Shown here: in pieces, positions 36,700 through 47,945 of the stretch
Layout: each line of letters begins with the position of its first letter
Numbering within the stretch: position 1 is the stretch's first letter
Assembly: GCA_029582155.1 (NCBI GenBank)
Contig: CM055898.1
Span: 21,437,339 to 21,501,338, forward strand
Length of the DNA stretch: 64,000 bases
Source: Panopea generosa
Taxonomy: Eukaryota; Mollusca; Bivalvia; Adapedonta; Hiatellidae
Direction: 5' to 3'
Notes under the pieces: model-generated
What the model was told of the DNA's origin: nothing
Seen by the model: only the letters and a program-made list of their open reading frames with translations
Database searches by the model: none
Program-made: the position numbers and the translations under genes

Positions 36700-37345
36700 G
36701 ACACTTCAAAATGGAACGCTATGTCATTGTCACTCGTTTATCTATCGTCATATATCGGGTTAGAAGAGAAAATATACCAAAAGAAAAAATACAAAAAAAC
36801 ATTATTTCTTATGGCTGAATAGACTTAATATGTAATTATATTTTGGTGTGATTTGTTGTTGCTGAAATGATGGTTAATACCAATTAGAAATCATGGTCAC
36901 CACCCCCTTGAGGTCTTAGGGGCGGCGCCAAATCAGTCAAATTCAAGGTAGACTATAATAATCTTCTTTATACTATTAAAGGAAGCACTCAGCAAAAAAA
37001 TGTGAGCATGATTATTGATGCCTATGGGTCTTTTATAAAATTTGTAAATTTCATTGCCCTGGGTCTCACGGTATAGCTCTGGGAACAGGGGTATACTTTA
37101 CTAAATCTATATAAGAGAAAATGACAAAAACCTTTGCTTTTAATGACTGAATAAACTGCTGTGAACTTTTTTTTTAGGGGGGAAGGGGGTTGTTATTGCT
37201 GACATAACGCTTAAAACCTATGTGAATTTCATGGTCCCTATCCCCATGAGGTCTCGGAATGGGACTTACTTAACTTAATCTATATAAGAGAATCATACAC
37301 CGGAATACATTTATGTGAATGTTTTTTGGATAATCAGGTGATATT
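36700..37345 (-). mobile_element. Helitron-like repeat family, degenerate, internally duplicated
   Basis: Read on the minus strand, 37345-37250 (TGATTATCCAAAAAACATTC, TCTCTTATATAGATTAAG) matches 49365-49460. The block CATGGTC-CC-TGAGGTCT-GGGG occurs twice (about 36890-36930 and 37225-37262), and ATATAAGAGAAAATGACAAAAACC-type sequence also recurs (36760, 37110), so the piece holds an internal tandem duplication of about 330 bp. The CTAA end is not recognisable here. Confidence 0.5.
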
Positions 37346-38195
37346 ATATGTAATGTGTATACGTGCATAAATATTTATATTCCAGTGACAAACTTGTATG
37401 GAACATTGCTGAGAAATGAGACAAAGAATAACATATCTCATTGGAAAGAAATGTAAGCCTGGAAATAGATGGTACAGTTGTATCCCTTAAACCTGTAGAC
37501 AACAAGTGACAAAATCATACACTGAACAAATTATTACATTTCATGCTGATGAGATGTCAGTTTTAACATGATTTTTTTTTCTGAAAATGTGCTGTTGCCC
37601 CGACTGATATTGCTATGATCATGGAGCAATAAAAGTAGTTTACAGATTATCGGCTACATATGTTATGACAAGGAGGTATTTACAAAAAGGAAATTTATGC
37701 AGACTAACAACATTGTGACGCTCCTGTTGAAAGACAACAACTACTGTGACTGATTTAGTATGTAAAAGTGAAACACCAATTAAAGAAATCTGCCTTTTTA
37801 TCATGATTAATATAAATGTGCTTAGATTTATTTCATTGTTCATCCTTATTCGCTCTCATGAGCCAAAAGCTCTTCAGTCATTATGTGATTAGCTTCTGTC
37901 AGTCATTTTATTTTATTTTATTTGTCCTTCAATCTTCACCTTTGCTATCTATGATAGTTTTTGTCTTGAATATTAAATGTTTACACAATAATGATGTCTG
38001 TCCCATTGAGTACAATAATGAACATATTTATTTGGTAGTTTAAACAAATTTTAAAATGATTTATGGAGGGAATTAAAATATAAATGAGTACATGTACATG
38101 TACATCGGGTAGATGTACAAATAGATTGTTTAGATTTGAAATATTGTTTAAACATTAACAGTTACTGTCATACGTTTGCTTGTATGGTATTTTAT
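37345..38195. other. Unannotated AT-rich DNA
   Basis: No supported feature. A near-perfect (ATTTT)n stretch lies at about 37907-37922 and a short GTACATGTACATGTACAT palindrome at 38089-38106. Confidence 0.4.
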
Positions 38196-38197
38196 GC

Positions 38198-38345
38198 CTA
38201 TTAGCTCACCTTGGCCAAAGGCTTTAAGTGAGCTATTCTGTCTGTCAACGATTTTTATAAACGACATATCTGATACTGCTGGGCAGATTTTCACCAAAAT
38301 TAGTATGAAGCATTCTTACATGAAGTTTCTTCAGTGTGATCAAGT
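38198..38345 (-). mobile_element. Helitron-like repeat 3' end
   Basis: Minus strand ends AGCCTTTGGCCAAGGTGAGCTAA followed by T: a CCTT...AAGG hairpin, then TGAGCTAA. The plus strand reads TATTAGCTCACCTTGGCC and AGTGAGCTATTCTGTCTGTC, a pattern I remember as very common in bivalve genomes. About 150 bp remain. Confidence 0.6.
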
Positions 38346-38364
38346 AACTGACTGATATAATGTT

Positions 38365-38735
38365 GTTTTCATATGTTTTCATATGTTTAACATATTTTTA
38401 AAGTATACATTAGAACATATGTTTAACATACGTGGTACTATTTCTGTGAAAAACATACATATTCAAATGTATGTTTAAGGTGCGTGGTACTATTTCCATA
38501 AAAAAACATGTATTTAAACGTATGTTAAACGTGTGTGGTACTATTTTCATGAAAAACGTACGTATTCAAACGTACGTTAAACGTACTTTAATATATGTTT
38601 AACACGTACGTTAAACATATGTTTAACATACGTTAAACGTATGACAGAAACGTATGTTAAACGCGCGTGGTACTATTTATATGAAAACGTACGTAAATTT
38701 ACGTTAAACGTACGTAGATTTTTACCTATGTAAAT
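38365..38735. repeat. Palindrome-rich tandem array, about 52-bp units
   Basis: Four units each contain GTGGTACTATTT, then an AAAACGTACGT-type half and a CGTACGTTAAACG half, so each unit is nearly self-complementary. Unit landmarks GTGGTACTATTT start near 38430, 38484, 38536 and 38667. The border ACGTAGATTTTTACCTATGTAA at 38717-38738 is the inverted counterpart of the border at 27622. Confidence 0.7.
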
Positions 38736-41340
38736 CATGACATATCTAACAAACATTGTGTGATGTATCGTTCCAAGATGTTAATGATTATTCATGTAAT
38801 AAAATAAAAAATCTTATTGTTGAACATTTGTACGTGGAATTGTCGTTGTTGTGGTTTCCATCAAAACAACTACAACCTCAATTCAATTTAAACATTCTTG
38901 ATAAAGTCGATACAAACAAGTATAAAAAGTCAAAGCTTCCAAAAAGTAAACAAAAAGATGAAATGACACAATCTATTTTAAAATGATAAATGATAAAACT
39001 ATAATAAGACTTGTATAACACAAAATAAGATTTTGACTCAAATTATATTTCAAATGATAAAGCATGTATTTTGTTTGTTTACTCATATGATATTAAATAC
39101 AAACAATGGTTTCTAATGTTCAGTCCTTTACTAAAACGTAGACACTTTTAAAAAATGTCTTGAGACCGGTGTCACTTAAGCAAGCTTTAACAAAGCAGTT
39201 CAGCAGACATTAATGTTACTCACCAATAGATATACCATTGTAATGTAGAATTGCACCACATCGAGACGGCTACAAAACGCCATATCTATATCGATAATAT
39301 TTGTCAAGGTTTGTTGATAAACTATCTATAATATAATAACGAGGTGTAATTAAAAATGATTCGTTACTAGTTAAAAAGGAAAATTAATAAAACTGGAGCG
39401 AATTTCCAATATGTTCTATGCTAGAAAATAAATTTGTGTTACTCTTTCATTTTGTATAGTTATTTATACTTAATAACTTTAATAGACGAATACTCACTAG
39501 ATAGGTATTTGACCTCATGAACGAACACTTATTTGTAACATTATGATTGTGCAGACGAACGTTTGTTATTATAATTTTCCTCATTTAATTACTGCTCTAC
39601 TAAATGGGGTCACTCTTCAATAGTTCATGCATAAACAATTACAAGCTTGTACAATTGTTAATTACGAAAACGCAAGTATATCTCGTACTTTGCTGTCTTT
39701 TGAAAACAAATGTTTTTTTATCTAAGACTTAAGATAATATACAAAAAAGAATTTCACCGGCATATTTACACAAATTGTTGCAAATTATAACATATGACGA
39801 GCACGATGCATCAACTGAAGTACGGTCAATGTCTAACAGGAACATTTTGATACCAAACTTAATAATGGAATGTTTAAGAGAAGTTTCTTTTATTCTAGAA
39901 CATAAATATGAAACGCAATTCTACTTGAAATTAAAAAACTTACTTACTTACTTACTTACTTCGACATACGAATATTCTTCTGTGGGCTTTTAGATTAAAT
40001 GTTAGAGACGAACTTGTTTCTGTGAACTTTTTATTTTGCAGGCAAACCTTTTGTATAGGGTCAACAAGATCAAACGAATGTTCGTCTGTGAACCATTATT
40101 TTTATAAGCAAGTTTTCCTCTGTGATAAGTTCACGTTTTTTTGTAAACATTCTGCTGTTATAGTCGCTGAAAGGTTGGCTATTTATCATACCAGAAAATC
40201 ACCTGACAAAATTCATAAACTACTTTAATTTAGGCACATAGCTATTGATTATGTCTCATATATAGTTGCGTAGAAATAAATTCTAGATTTGATGGTTATA
40301 TATAACCGACTCCAATAGTCTTCATACAAATGAGAAATTAATAAATGATACGATAATCATATGTATCAAATGTGGACGTACAGAAACTCCTTAAATGTTT
40401 ATTTAAGTTTTATCGATGTGCTGATAACATACCATAAAGTATACATAGGATCAGATATGGAGATTACAAAATCACATTGAACGTTTATACATGCTGATGT
40501 AATTTTGGCATACTTAAAAGTGTCATCATAGATTAATAACCTAAATTCTACATGAGGAATATCCTTTAAAATCCTATAAAAGTCAATTTTCCAAAAGGGA
40601 CGTAACTGTGTAGCGAGAGCAAAGATACAGTTTATAATAATTACGCAATGTCTCTATTAAATGATTTGCTTTAACAAAGATAATGATTTATGATTCATTT
40701 AGATTTCATTAATTATTTTTACTTGTGTCTTATCATGCCAATAGTTCTTCATTATCTTAATATTGTTTTCAGATGGCATCAGAATGAATGTATTGCATTG
40801 GTATATATGAATTCCATATCAATTTAAATATAGCGAGAATAATCACTGCAGCATCCATATATTATTACCGTGAGAAGATCAATGAAAGCACGTTTAGATT
40901 ACCTATAAGGAATACAATGTCTTACTAATGATATATTGTTATTTATCTCGTTTTACCGATAATACTTTATATGTGTTGTTTGTTTGTACTGAATTTAAAC
41001 CATTACAAGGTCATAATATATCATCGAACGAAGGATTTAAATATATACATAATGATTTGTTTTCTTACTAAAGCAAACTCCGAACATATCAGTGCATGAA
41101 GTATTACACAAACACTTTAATATATCATTTTAATGGAGGTTCTAAACTGAACGACGATTCGAAAAATAACATTTAATGGGTGTATTTAACAGCGTATAAG
41201 CAGGAACATATAATAAAAAAAGATTACTACAAGTGTATTTGATACCCTCCCATGGGAAGACGTACCTTGTAGTGTATTTTTAAATCATCCATTTTTTTAA
41301 CTTTGTATATTTGAACATTAATCTTCTACCAAGCTTATAT
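38735..41340. other. Unannotated AT-rich DNA
   Basis: No supported gene. A (TTAC)n run of five units is at 39940-39962. The 76-residue open frame at 38756-38986 has no recognisable domain. Confidence 0.4.
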
Positions 41341-41344
41341 ACAT

Positions 41345-41580
41345 ATATAGGAGGTTTAGAGGTCTAAGGCACTCTCGTGTAAAGATTATTTACCTCTCGC
41401 TGCTGATTCCATTAGTTCGAACACAGCTTGGTCCAAATACTTTATATTGGAATGGTTTTCATTTACTTGTCGAAGGGCGACGGTTCTGCTAATATTCGTT
41501 TGGAGTTGTTCTTTAAAATTTTAAACTGGATATACTATACATAACCTGCTATATGCTGAAAATGACAATGAACCCATTCA
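41345..41580 (+). mobile_element. Eroded Leu/Ser-like SINE
   Basis: Diverged plus-strand copy. The head has TTTAGAGGTCTAAGGCACTCTC and ATTAGTTCGAACACAGC, the body has ACTTGTCGAAGGGCGACGGTTCTGC, and the 3' end is AACTGGATATACTATACATAACC then GCTGAAAATGAC. It lies just upstream of the YR retrotransposon. Confidence 0.6.
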
Positions 41581-41624
41581 CAAAATATACACAAACGGAC
41601 TTGTCAAATTAGAACAATTTATAA

Positions 41625-42481
41625 CGTCTAAAAATCAAGAATATAAAAACAATTAATAAAACAACACATGACCCGGGTAAGTCTGGCGATGCGATTGATT
41701 TTGCTCAATTTTTTAAGGCTTCTGGTGTCGTTGACATCCCATCGGATGAAACGGCACCTTTGGGGTGTGTTGGTGGTACTTTTGTCGCCCCGGCAGACAA
41801 ATCTACCGGGATGGCAAACCTCGCCGTGTTCAATTCAGTGCGTTGCGCACAGGATGATATTTTTGCACACGTCCCTTTACAACTGCGTCAGCAGATACGC
41901 AAAGGGGAATATGTTACTCTCGCGTTAATGTCAAAGGGTGCTCTAGAGCTGAGCAATTTGTACGCTTGAGGTGTATTGCGTGTGACAACCGACGGATCAA
42001 TAGAATCTAGGCCAAGGGAATGTAGGGACAATATTACGTCTATTGAACTGTGGACAGATTGTTTTGTCATGTTTATGTTCATTGTTATACAAGAACATAC
42101 AGACAGGGTAGTGAACTGCTTCATTATATGTTCAATATCCGGGAGTGTGCAACTAGGCAGGGTGGTCTCGCATGTCTCCATTATCATGAGCAATTCAGAA
42201 TTAGACAGGCCACTGCCCCTTCTTCATGGGCAGCCATAAATAACTACCTGTGGTGGGGCTGTATGTTAATTAGGGACAATGTGGAACAGCCGCAACCCAT
42301 GAATGTCTACTCAAGGCCACGCACATTTTGCTACTATTGTTCAGATTTTAATAAAGGTTATGGTTATTGTAAATGGCCATCCTGTCGGTTTGCTCATGTT
42401 TGTTTGGGTGTGGTCTTTCGCATGGTGATTGGGTATGCCCTTCAAAAGTCGGGTACAGATCACCAGCGCCCGCAACAGTAG
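41625..42481 (+). pseudogene. Gag-like ORF1 with Cys/His knuckle
   Basis: The first frame runs from 41625 to 41969 with features VFNSVRCAQDDIFAHVPLQL and IRKGEYVTLALMSKGALELS, and ends at a TGA. Coding then continues in another frame to 42481 (HYMFNIRECATRQGG, then WAAINNYLWWGCM). It ends in a zinc-knuckle-like block with CYYCSDFN, CKWPSC and RFAH, that is C-x9-C-x4-C-x3-H. The family profile matches the first ORF of Ngaro/DIRS-like elements. At least one frameshift lies between about 42000 and 42080. Confidence 0.7.
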
Positions 42482-42502
42482 GGTCTGCTCAGATGGACAA
42501 TC

Positions 42503-43545
42503 ATGCTTTTCGGGGTTAATCTAGACCATTTGCACCAGGGCAACGACAAAGAAGGGGTTTTGGTAGGGGAGCATTCAACAGAACACACCCATATTAATCG
42601 TGATATTGATACTTTGGCATCCTCGCCTGTCAATATTGAAAATTTGATCGTGAAAAGCAGGCATTATAACCCCGAGGATGCAAAATATTTGATAGATGGT
42701 TTTACACATGTTTTTTCTATAAATTATACTGGTCCTAGAATCAAAAAACCCTGCGGTGGTGCAACGGAAGATTGATAAAGAACTTATGACCGGGAGAGTT
42801 GCTGACCCTTTTTTAGAGCGTCCTCTTCCAAATTTGCGTGTATCTCCAATTGGCTTAGTCCCTAAAAAGACACCTGAAGAATATAGGTTGATCCATCATT
42901 AGTCTTATCCTACCGGTAATTCAGTAAATGATTTTATTGATCATGCTCGGTCCAATATACACTTTTTGATGAAGCAGTTTTCATAATACAAGATTTGGGT
43001 TGTTTAAGATTGATATTCGCAGTGCATTTCGCTTGCTACCTGTAAGTGTATCAGATTTTGAACTGCTTGGTTTCAAGTTTAAGGATCATTACTACATTGA
43101 CAAATTACTGCCCTTTGGTTGTTCAGTTAGTTGTAGCACCTTCGAATTTCTGTGTAAAATATGAAATACCTTCGGGAAATGTGATTTATTATCTAGATGA
43201 TTTTCATGGTGGTGACACTTCAACAACATTGTGCGCAACATCATGTGTATATTTAAAGATATTCTGAGGGAGCTGAATGTTCCTATTGCCAATGAAAAAA
43301 ACAGAGAGTCCTACCGAGGTGTTAGTGTTTTAAGGCTTGGAGTTAGATTCAAACAATATGATGGTGCGAATCCCTCGCGAAAAGATCGACGAGGTGATTA
43401 GGAAAATTTCAGAGGTTTTAGCTAAGAAGAAAACATGCCTGCGAGCTATGCAATCATTGATCTGTTCTCTGAATTTCTGTTGCAGAGCTGTGGTTGCAGG
43501 AAGGCCATTCTGTAGAAGGTTATTAAACTTTATTTGTGGCCTTAC
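42503..43545 (+). pseudogene. Reverse transcriptase domain of the YR element
   Basis: Follows the Gag-like ORF. SPVNIENLIV and YLIDGFTHVF at the N-terminal side are typical of the DIRS/Ngaro linker. Motifs follow in order: GRVADPF and LRVSPIGLVPKK; EYRLIHH; LFKIDIRSAFRLLPV; LLPFGCSVSCSTFEF; then the catalytic YLDDF box at about 43187-43201 (the family has YxDD). After that come FKDILRELNVP, NNMMVRIPREKIDEV and the CLRAMQSLI-SLNFCCRAV thumb region. At least four frame changes occur. Confidence 0.8.
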
Positions 43546-44100
43546 CTAGCATCATCACCAGAAATCTTTCAGAAATACAATGGGATTGCAATTTTTCACG
43601 ATAGGTGTTGGGTGGCAAACGATGATGTTCAATTGTTAACTGATAGTGCAGGGGGGGGTCGCCTGACCTTGGTTTTACTTTCAGGGACAATGGGCATGTG
43701 CGCCATGGCCACTTGGCTGGCATGAAAAGGGTCTCACTCGGGACATTACCATGCTAGAATTATTTCCCATTGTGGTGGCGTTACACATATTGGGGCACCG
43801 ACTTGTTCATAAAAAGATAAAATTTGTGATAATATTGCAGTGGTTCACATTATCACTTCAATGACATCGAAATCGGAACAGGTTATGCAATTAGTCCGCT
43901 TATTGAAAATGAAGTGTTTGCAAATTAATGTTGTATTGAGGGCAGTGCATTTAGAGGGGGCAAAAAATCTAATATGCGATGCTTTATCTCGCTTACAGTT
44001 AACAAAATTCAGACAACTTGCGCCAGGCGCAAATCCAACCCCTTGTGCCATCACGGCCCATCTGTGGAGTGTCTTCGAACCAGGGCACAGCAACTATTGA
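43546..44100 (+). pseudogene. RNase H domain of the YR element
   Basis: Contains LLTDSAGG (first catalytic Asp) near 43640. Then, in shifted frames, WACAPWPLGWHEKG, LTRDITMLELFPIVVALHIW (with the catalytic Glu), VVHIITSMTSKSEQVMQLVR, and the closing HLEGAKNLICDALSRL with the final Asp. This order fits the RNase H of DIRS-like elements. Frameshifts lie near 43675, 43720 and 43815. Confidence 0.8.
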
Positions 44101-44899
44101 ATGCAAGCATTGCTGCTAATACATCCCTTACTTACAGAACCGCTCTCTGTGCATATGAAAATTTTCGTCAATTATACGCAATCTCACCAAATTGGCCAGC
44201 AATGTCGGAGTAAATTGTTATGTTTATCTCATATTGTTTTGAAATTGGCTTAACTCCTCAATCCATAGCAACGTATATAGCGGGCGTAAGTTATTATCAT
44301 AAGCTTAATAACTGGGTTGATCTTGGAGAGGTTTTCATTATAAAGAAATTGATGGAAGGTTGCCGCCGCTCACGCAGAACTAAGGACAAGAGTGCACCAA
44401 TTTCGGCTAAAATGCTATCTGAAATTTGTTCTTCATTATCCTCAGTATGGCATAGCCTATATGAGACTAAGCTGTTTAAAGCTGCTTTTAATTGGCCTAT
44501 TTTGGTTTATTCAGATTAAGGATCTCAAGAGCATTATTCTATCACTAAGATCATCTAAAAACAAATCAAAGGGGCCCGCCGACTATTCTAAAAATCCCCC
44601 GTGATGAAGACCCTCTAATCTGTCCAGTCAGTGCTTTGATAGTTTTTTTGCTCAGTTAGGCAACACTTGAGGGGGCCATTGTTTTGCCATATGGACAAAC
44701 GCCAGGTCACAAGAACACAATTCACTGACGTATTGTAAAAATCCAGAAAGTTTGTAAACCCAAAAAAGGGCTTTTTTCGTTCTCATAGCTTTAGAATTGG
44801 TCGGGCAACAGAGCTGGCATCCAAGAGGGTGTCAAGTGAAGTTATTATGAAATTGGGCCGTTGGCGTTCTAACGCCTATGCAAGCTACATACGCAACTA
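44040..44899 (+). pseudogene. Tyrosine recombinase of the YR element
   Basis: The N-terminal core-binding part is NTSLTYRTALCAYENFRQLY and GLTPQSIATYIAGVSYYHKL (stop at 44214-44216 between them). The catalytic part includes TKLFKAAFNW-LFRI, a DEDPLICPVSAL block, and the C-terminal HSFRIGRATELASKR with GRWRSNAYASYIR at 44780-44897. The H-x-x-R pair and the terminal Tyr of tyrosine recombinases are present. Frame changes lie near 44515, 44590 and 44690. In DIRS-like elements this enzyme replaces the DDE integrase. Confidence 0.8.
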
Positions 44900-44969
44900 G
44901 TAAGGAACACAAAACAAACACAAATACAGAATATAGAAAAATATAACTTTGGTTTAATTCTCACTGCAG
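44900..44969 (+). other. Possible 70-nt intron between recombinase and hydrolase
   Basis: The recombinase reading ends at 44897 with AACTAG. GTAAGG begins at 44900, and TTTAATTCTCACTGCAG, a good pyrimidine-rich acceptor, ends at 44969, just before the hydrolase frame (VWIFGNS). Direct joining gives a one-base frame mismatch in this decayed copy, so the case is weak. The alternative is an untranslated gap between two ORFs. Confidence 0.25.
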
Positions 44970-44974
44970 GTGTA

Positions 44975-45550
44975 TGGATATTCGGTAACTCCATTTTGTT
45001 TTGGGCCGGCCGAAGAGCAATTGATTCAGAAAGGCCAAATTTGAGAATCTCGTTTGAGCAACACATTGGCTGGTATGGTATAAGGGGAATGACATGGGGA
45101 GATTTTAATCACAGCTTACAGCTTAGGGTGCTGTTTCAAACACCTCCTTCTGCCATAGTCATAAATTTGGTTGGTAATGACATCATGTCAATGTCTATTT
45201 TTAAACTCACTGAATTGATTAGGACGGGGGTTAATTATTTAACGGCAGCATTGCCTAATACTTACTTCATATGATTTGATATAATCCAGAGGGTACATTG
45301 AGGCATTGATGACAGTTTGAATGTCCTAGCTGAGCAAAAAAGGAGAAGAATAAATCGTTTTGGAAGGAAACAAGTGATGCGTGCAGCTGGAGTCAGAGGT
45401 GATTCCTTCGTTGCGGACATAGATTTTACTACCCATGGTTTCTTCAGGCCTGATGGTGTCCATCTTTCTGAAGTTGGTCTTGAAATGTTAATGGATGCAT
45501 TAAGAGATGCAGTAATTTCTAAGCTGGGTCTTTCAATTTTTGGCGGATAA
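44975..45550 (+). pseudogene. SGNH (GDSL-like) hydrolase domain of the YR element
   Basis: A single frame of about 190 codons with only two internal stops, both TGA in places where Trp is likely (45272-45274 and 45302-45304). SGNH-family blocks are visible: WIFGNSI (block I, Ser), WYGIRGMTW (block II, Gly), INLVGNDI (block III, Asn), and PDGVHLSEVG (block V, Asp and His). The catalytic Ser, Gly, Asn, Asp and His are therefore all retained. Such a domain would act as an esterase or lipase; its role in the element's life cycle is unknown. It is the best-preserved part of the element. Confidence 0.75.
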
Positions 45551-45775
45551 ATTTTCTATTTTTATGGCAAATTTATAGTGGCAGAAAAATTTTAACAGCC
45601 GGGGGTCGATCGTGTGTGCGCCTTTACAATGTCGTCACAACTATGGTTCTTCGGAAATCATTTGGTGACTAAAAGATTGTATTCATTACAACTAATATTT
45701 GGGTGGTTGCTCCCTCTGACAGAGTGGCAGTTTCGACTGCATCGCCTTTACAGGTGGGAGTTTTTTGTTTGAGTA

Positions 45776-45997
45776 ATGAGTTTTGCTCAATCGCAAAAGC
45801 AGGCAGCTCTTAGGTTTGCTCACATCTTTGGCTGTGATAAGTTGCTAATTGCTGACACTTGCGTGTTGCCGATTCTTGCTAATATTTTGCCTATTGCTGA
45901 TATCTTGCCCATTGCTGAATTTTTGCTGATCGCTGATATCTTGCCAATTGCTGACATTTTGCTGATTGCTGATATTTTGTTAATTGCTGACGAATAA
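45776..45997 (+). repeat. 18-bp tandem repeat coding for a six-residue unit
   Basis: From about 45847 to 45990 an 18-bp unit (ATTGCTGATATCTTGCCA) recurs about eight times. In frame with an ATG at 45776 it gives a 73-residue open frame whose C-terminal half repeats I-A-D-I-L-P/L. Because the period is a multiple of three, the frame stays open. It may be a chance by-product within the 3' region of the retroelement. No function is known. Confidence 0.6.
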
Positions 45998-46099
45998 ATA
46001 AAAAATTGCTATGGTCAGCCATATATAAATGGGCGTGCACATGGTCGCCTCTCGGCTCTTTTTGAGAAAGTTTTATTGTCTCAGCCCGGTGCCATAGAT

Positions 46100-46820
46100 A
46101 TATATTGTTTGTAGAGAAACCTGACGAGACAGATTAAAGTTTCTGCCATAATATTATTCCATTATTAATAACGCTCAGATTTATATTGTGTACTTCGCTT
46201 TGATTAATTAAAGTTAATCGAATGTTTATCTTGTTTGTGTTTGTGCATATATGATTCTAGTCCTAAAATAAAAAAAGTATTATTATATTATTCATTAGTA
46301 ATATGAACAAAGGCATTGCCTCTCTTGGGGTCGAACTTCAATTTTATAAGTATAGTAAACAAACAATTATTAAATAAACTTTATAGTACATGTATTATAT
46401 GTTTAAGGTAACGTTGCAGTTGTTTTCATTATATTTTTAATATGTATTATGTTTATCATAAATAAATCGCTTATTACATGATTGCAACTTCATTCAAGGA
46501 ATAATATCTCTAATTCCTTGGTTTGAAAAACAATAGCAAACGTTATTATTATCATAAATGATAGTGAGACATATTGTACATCTCTAGGAGCCTTTTAAAG
46601 TTTTTTTTTTATTTTTCGTCTCCCGAGTTATAGACAGCAGAAAATATCAAAATAATAAAGAAGCTGTCAATTCACAACTTTTTTAATCAAGCTACATAAG
46701 TGGATGCTGGTCGAAAATTTTTTCAGAACCTTTAGACGTGGGTTATTCTTGTTATTAATGTTTCTTGCATAATATAAATGTCACAGTGTGTACCTAAACT
46801 TCTAGGAGAGAAACATATGT
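46100..46820. other. Unannotated AT-rich DNA
   Basis: No supported feature. 46850 onwards carries a tRNA-like element. Confidence 0.4.
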
Positions 46821-46823
46821 CAA

Positions 46824-46900
46824 CAGTCTGGTTAGCTCTGTCGGTAGAGCACTTGTCCTGTAATTGAAAGGTCCCGAGTTCGAGTCTGCAATGGCTGCTT
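46824..46900 (+). mobile_element. tRNA-like element (SINE head or tRNA pseudogene)
   Basis: TCTGGTTAGCTCTGTCGGTAGAGC supplies an A-box and D-arm-like sequence, and GTCCCGAGTTCGAGTCTGC a B box at 46876-46886. The T stem (CCGAG against CTGCA) and acceptor do not pair, so it is not a working tRNA. Confidence 0.55.
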
Positions 46901-46984
46901 ATTTTTCTTGTCTTATTACATATACATAATACATGTCTATTCTATAGTTGACACTGTGCAGATAGCCAGTATGTATTTTTACTG

Positions 46985-47190
46985 GGGTTTCAAAACAATT
47001 TCAAAACAGATCTAGAAGACATAGGAACCAATCTCAGTATAGCCACCGTCCTTCTATAAGTAACCATAAAATTCTCACGAAATGTTTTTAGACTACCGGA
47101 GCGAGGATTGATCCGACAATGTTGGCGGTGAGACGTAAGTGGTTATTTGACAACAACACTATGGGCAACTCAGCTACAGAAGGAATCATT
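46985..47190 (-). mobile_element. Leu/Ser-like SINE, diverged
   Basis: Minus-strand copy of the family at 22030-22309. Plus-strand landmarks are GCCACCGTCCTTCTATAAGTAACC, AAATTCTCACGAAATGTTTTTAG, GGAGCGAGGATTGATCCGACAATGTTGGCGGTGAGACGTAAGTGG, shown as landmarks in sequence order. Head and body are both present; the tail is worn. Confidence 0.7.
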
Positions 47191-47650
47191 TGTATAATTC
47201 TAAACGCCAGACATTCATTATGTATTCAAGCATAAATAGAGTTCTTACAGTTTAAATGTTAAAATATGACTTAACCAAATGTATATTTTTGGATAAATGT
47301 TGGAAACGTCAAGGACACAGAAAAAACAATAGCATTATGCATGACTGCATACACAAACCAATACATTTACTTAAGTTCCCAAATTAGCAGCTGAGGCATC
47401 CAAATATGTAATTTTTTTATGAAACATAGGTTCCCTTCAGTTCTTGGCCAGACACTTATACAATCTGGTTGTAATACTAAACAAGACAAAAAAATAGACA
47501 AAAAATATAGACCATGTATGATTATAAACTGCAGTCCATGGAAAATATATTTTTCGTATTTAAGGCACTTAAAGGCAGTCAGAAAGAGTAAGTATGTTAG
47601 TTTAAACTTATTTATTTTACTTCGATTGTGAACTTAGACAAACCTCGCTT
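47190..47650. other. Unannotated AT-rich DNA
   Basis: No supported feature. Confidence 0.4.
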
Positions 47651-47654
47651 GAAG

Positions 47655-47720
47655 TCTTCCTAGGTAGAACCAGTACAAAGCATATGCAGAAAAGGTGTAT
47701 TGCTCAAGGAAACCACACAT
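47655..47720 (-). mobile_element. SINE family 4 fragment
   Basis: Plus strand GGTAGAACCAGTACAAAGCATATGCAGAAAAGGTGTATTGCTCAAGG, given as a landmark of two blocks, is the reverse complement of 12060-12110 with some changes. Confidence 0.55.
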
Positions 47721-47945
47721 AGCCGCAAAAACCCTGATGCCCCATTAAACTTAAAATATAAAAATTGAATTGAAAATGTTAGCAGCCGAAATAAAATTTC
47801 TGTAATACTGGTACAAACATGCAATAAAAACATTGCACTAGCATTTTGCAGCAAACATTATAAAAAATTATAAAAGAGAATAATTTCATTAAAAAATAAA
47901 ACAGACATTTTCACCATATCTTAGTCATCCTTTTTTCATGTTGTT

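Larger units (their letters stand above)
41620..46100 (+). mobile_element. Decayed YR retrotransposon (DIRS/Ngaro group) with SGNH hydrolase
   Basis: One plus-strand element encoding, in order, Gag-like protein, reverse transcriptase, RNase H, tyrosine recombinase and an SGNH hydrolase. It is visibly GC-richer than its surroundings. Reading frames are broken by many frameshifts and stops, so it is a dead copy. A tyrosine recombinase in place of an integrase, and the lack of LTRs, place it in the DIRS-like order. The extra hydrolase suggests the Ngaro-like branch, where such domains have been described as far as I recall. I could not find the split direct repeats expected at the ends, so the outer limits are approximate. 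A TATA-like CATATATAAATGG lies at 46019-46031. Confidence 0.85.

Noticed and set aside
38756..38986. 76-residue plus-strand frame, fairly hydrophilic
   Set aside because: Uses a non-ATG start, no recognised family, no splice context that I could support.
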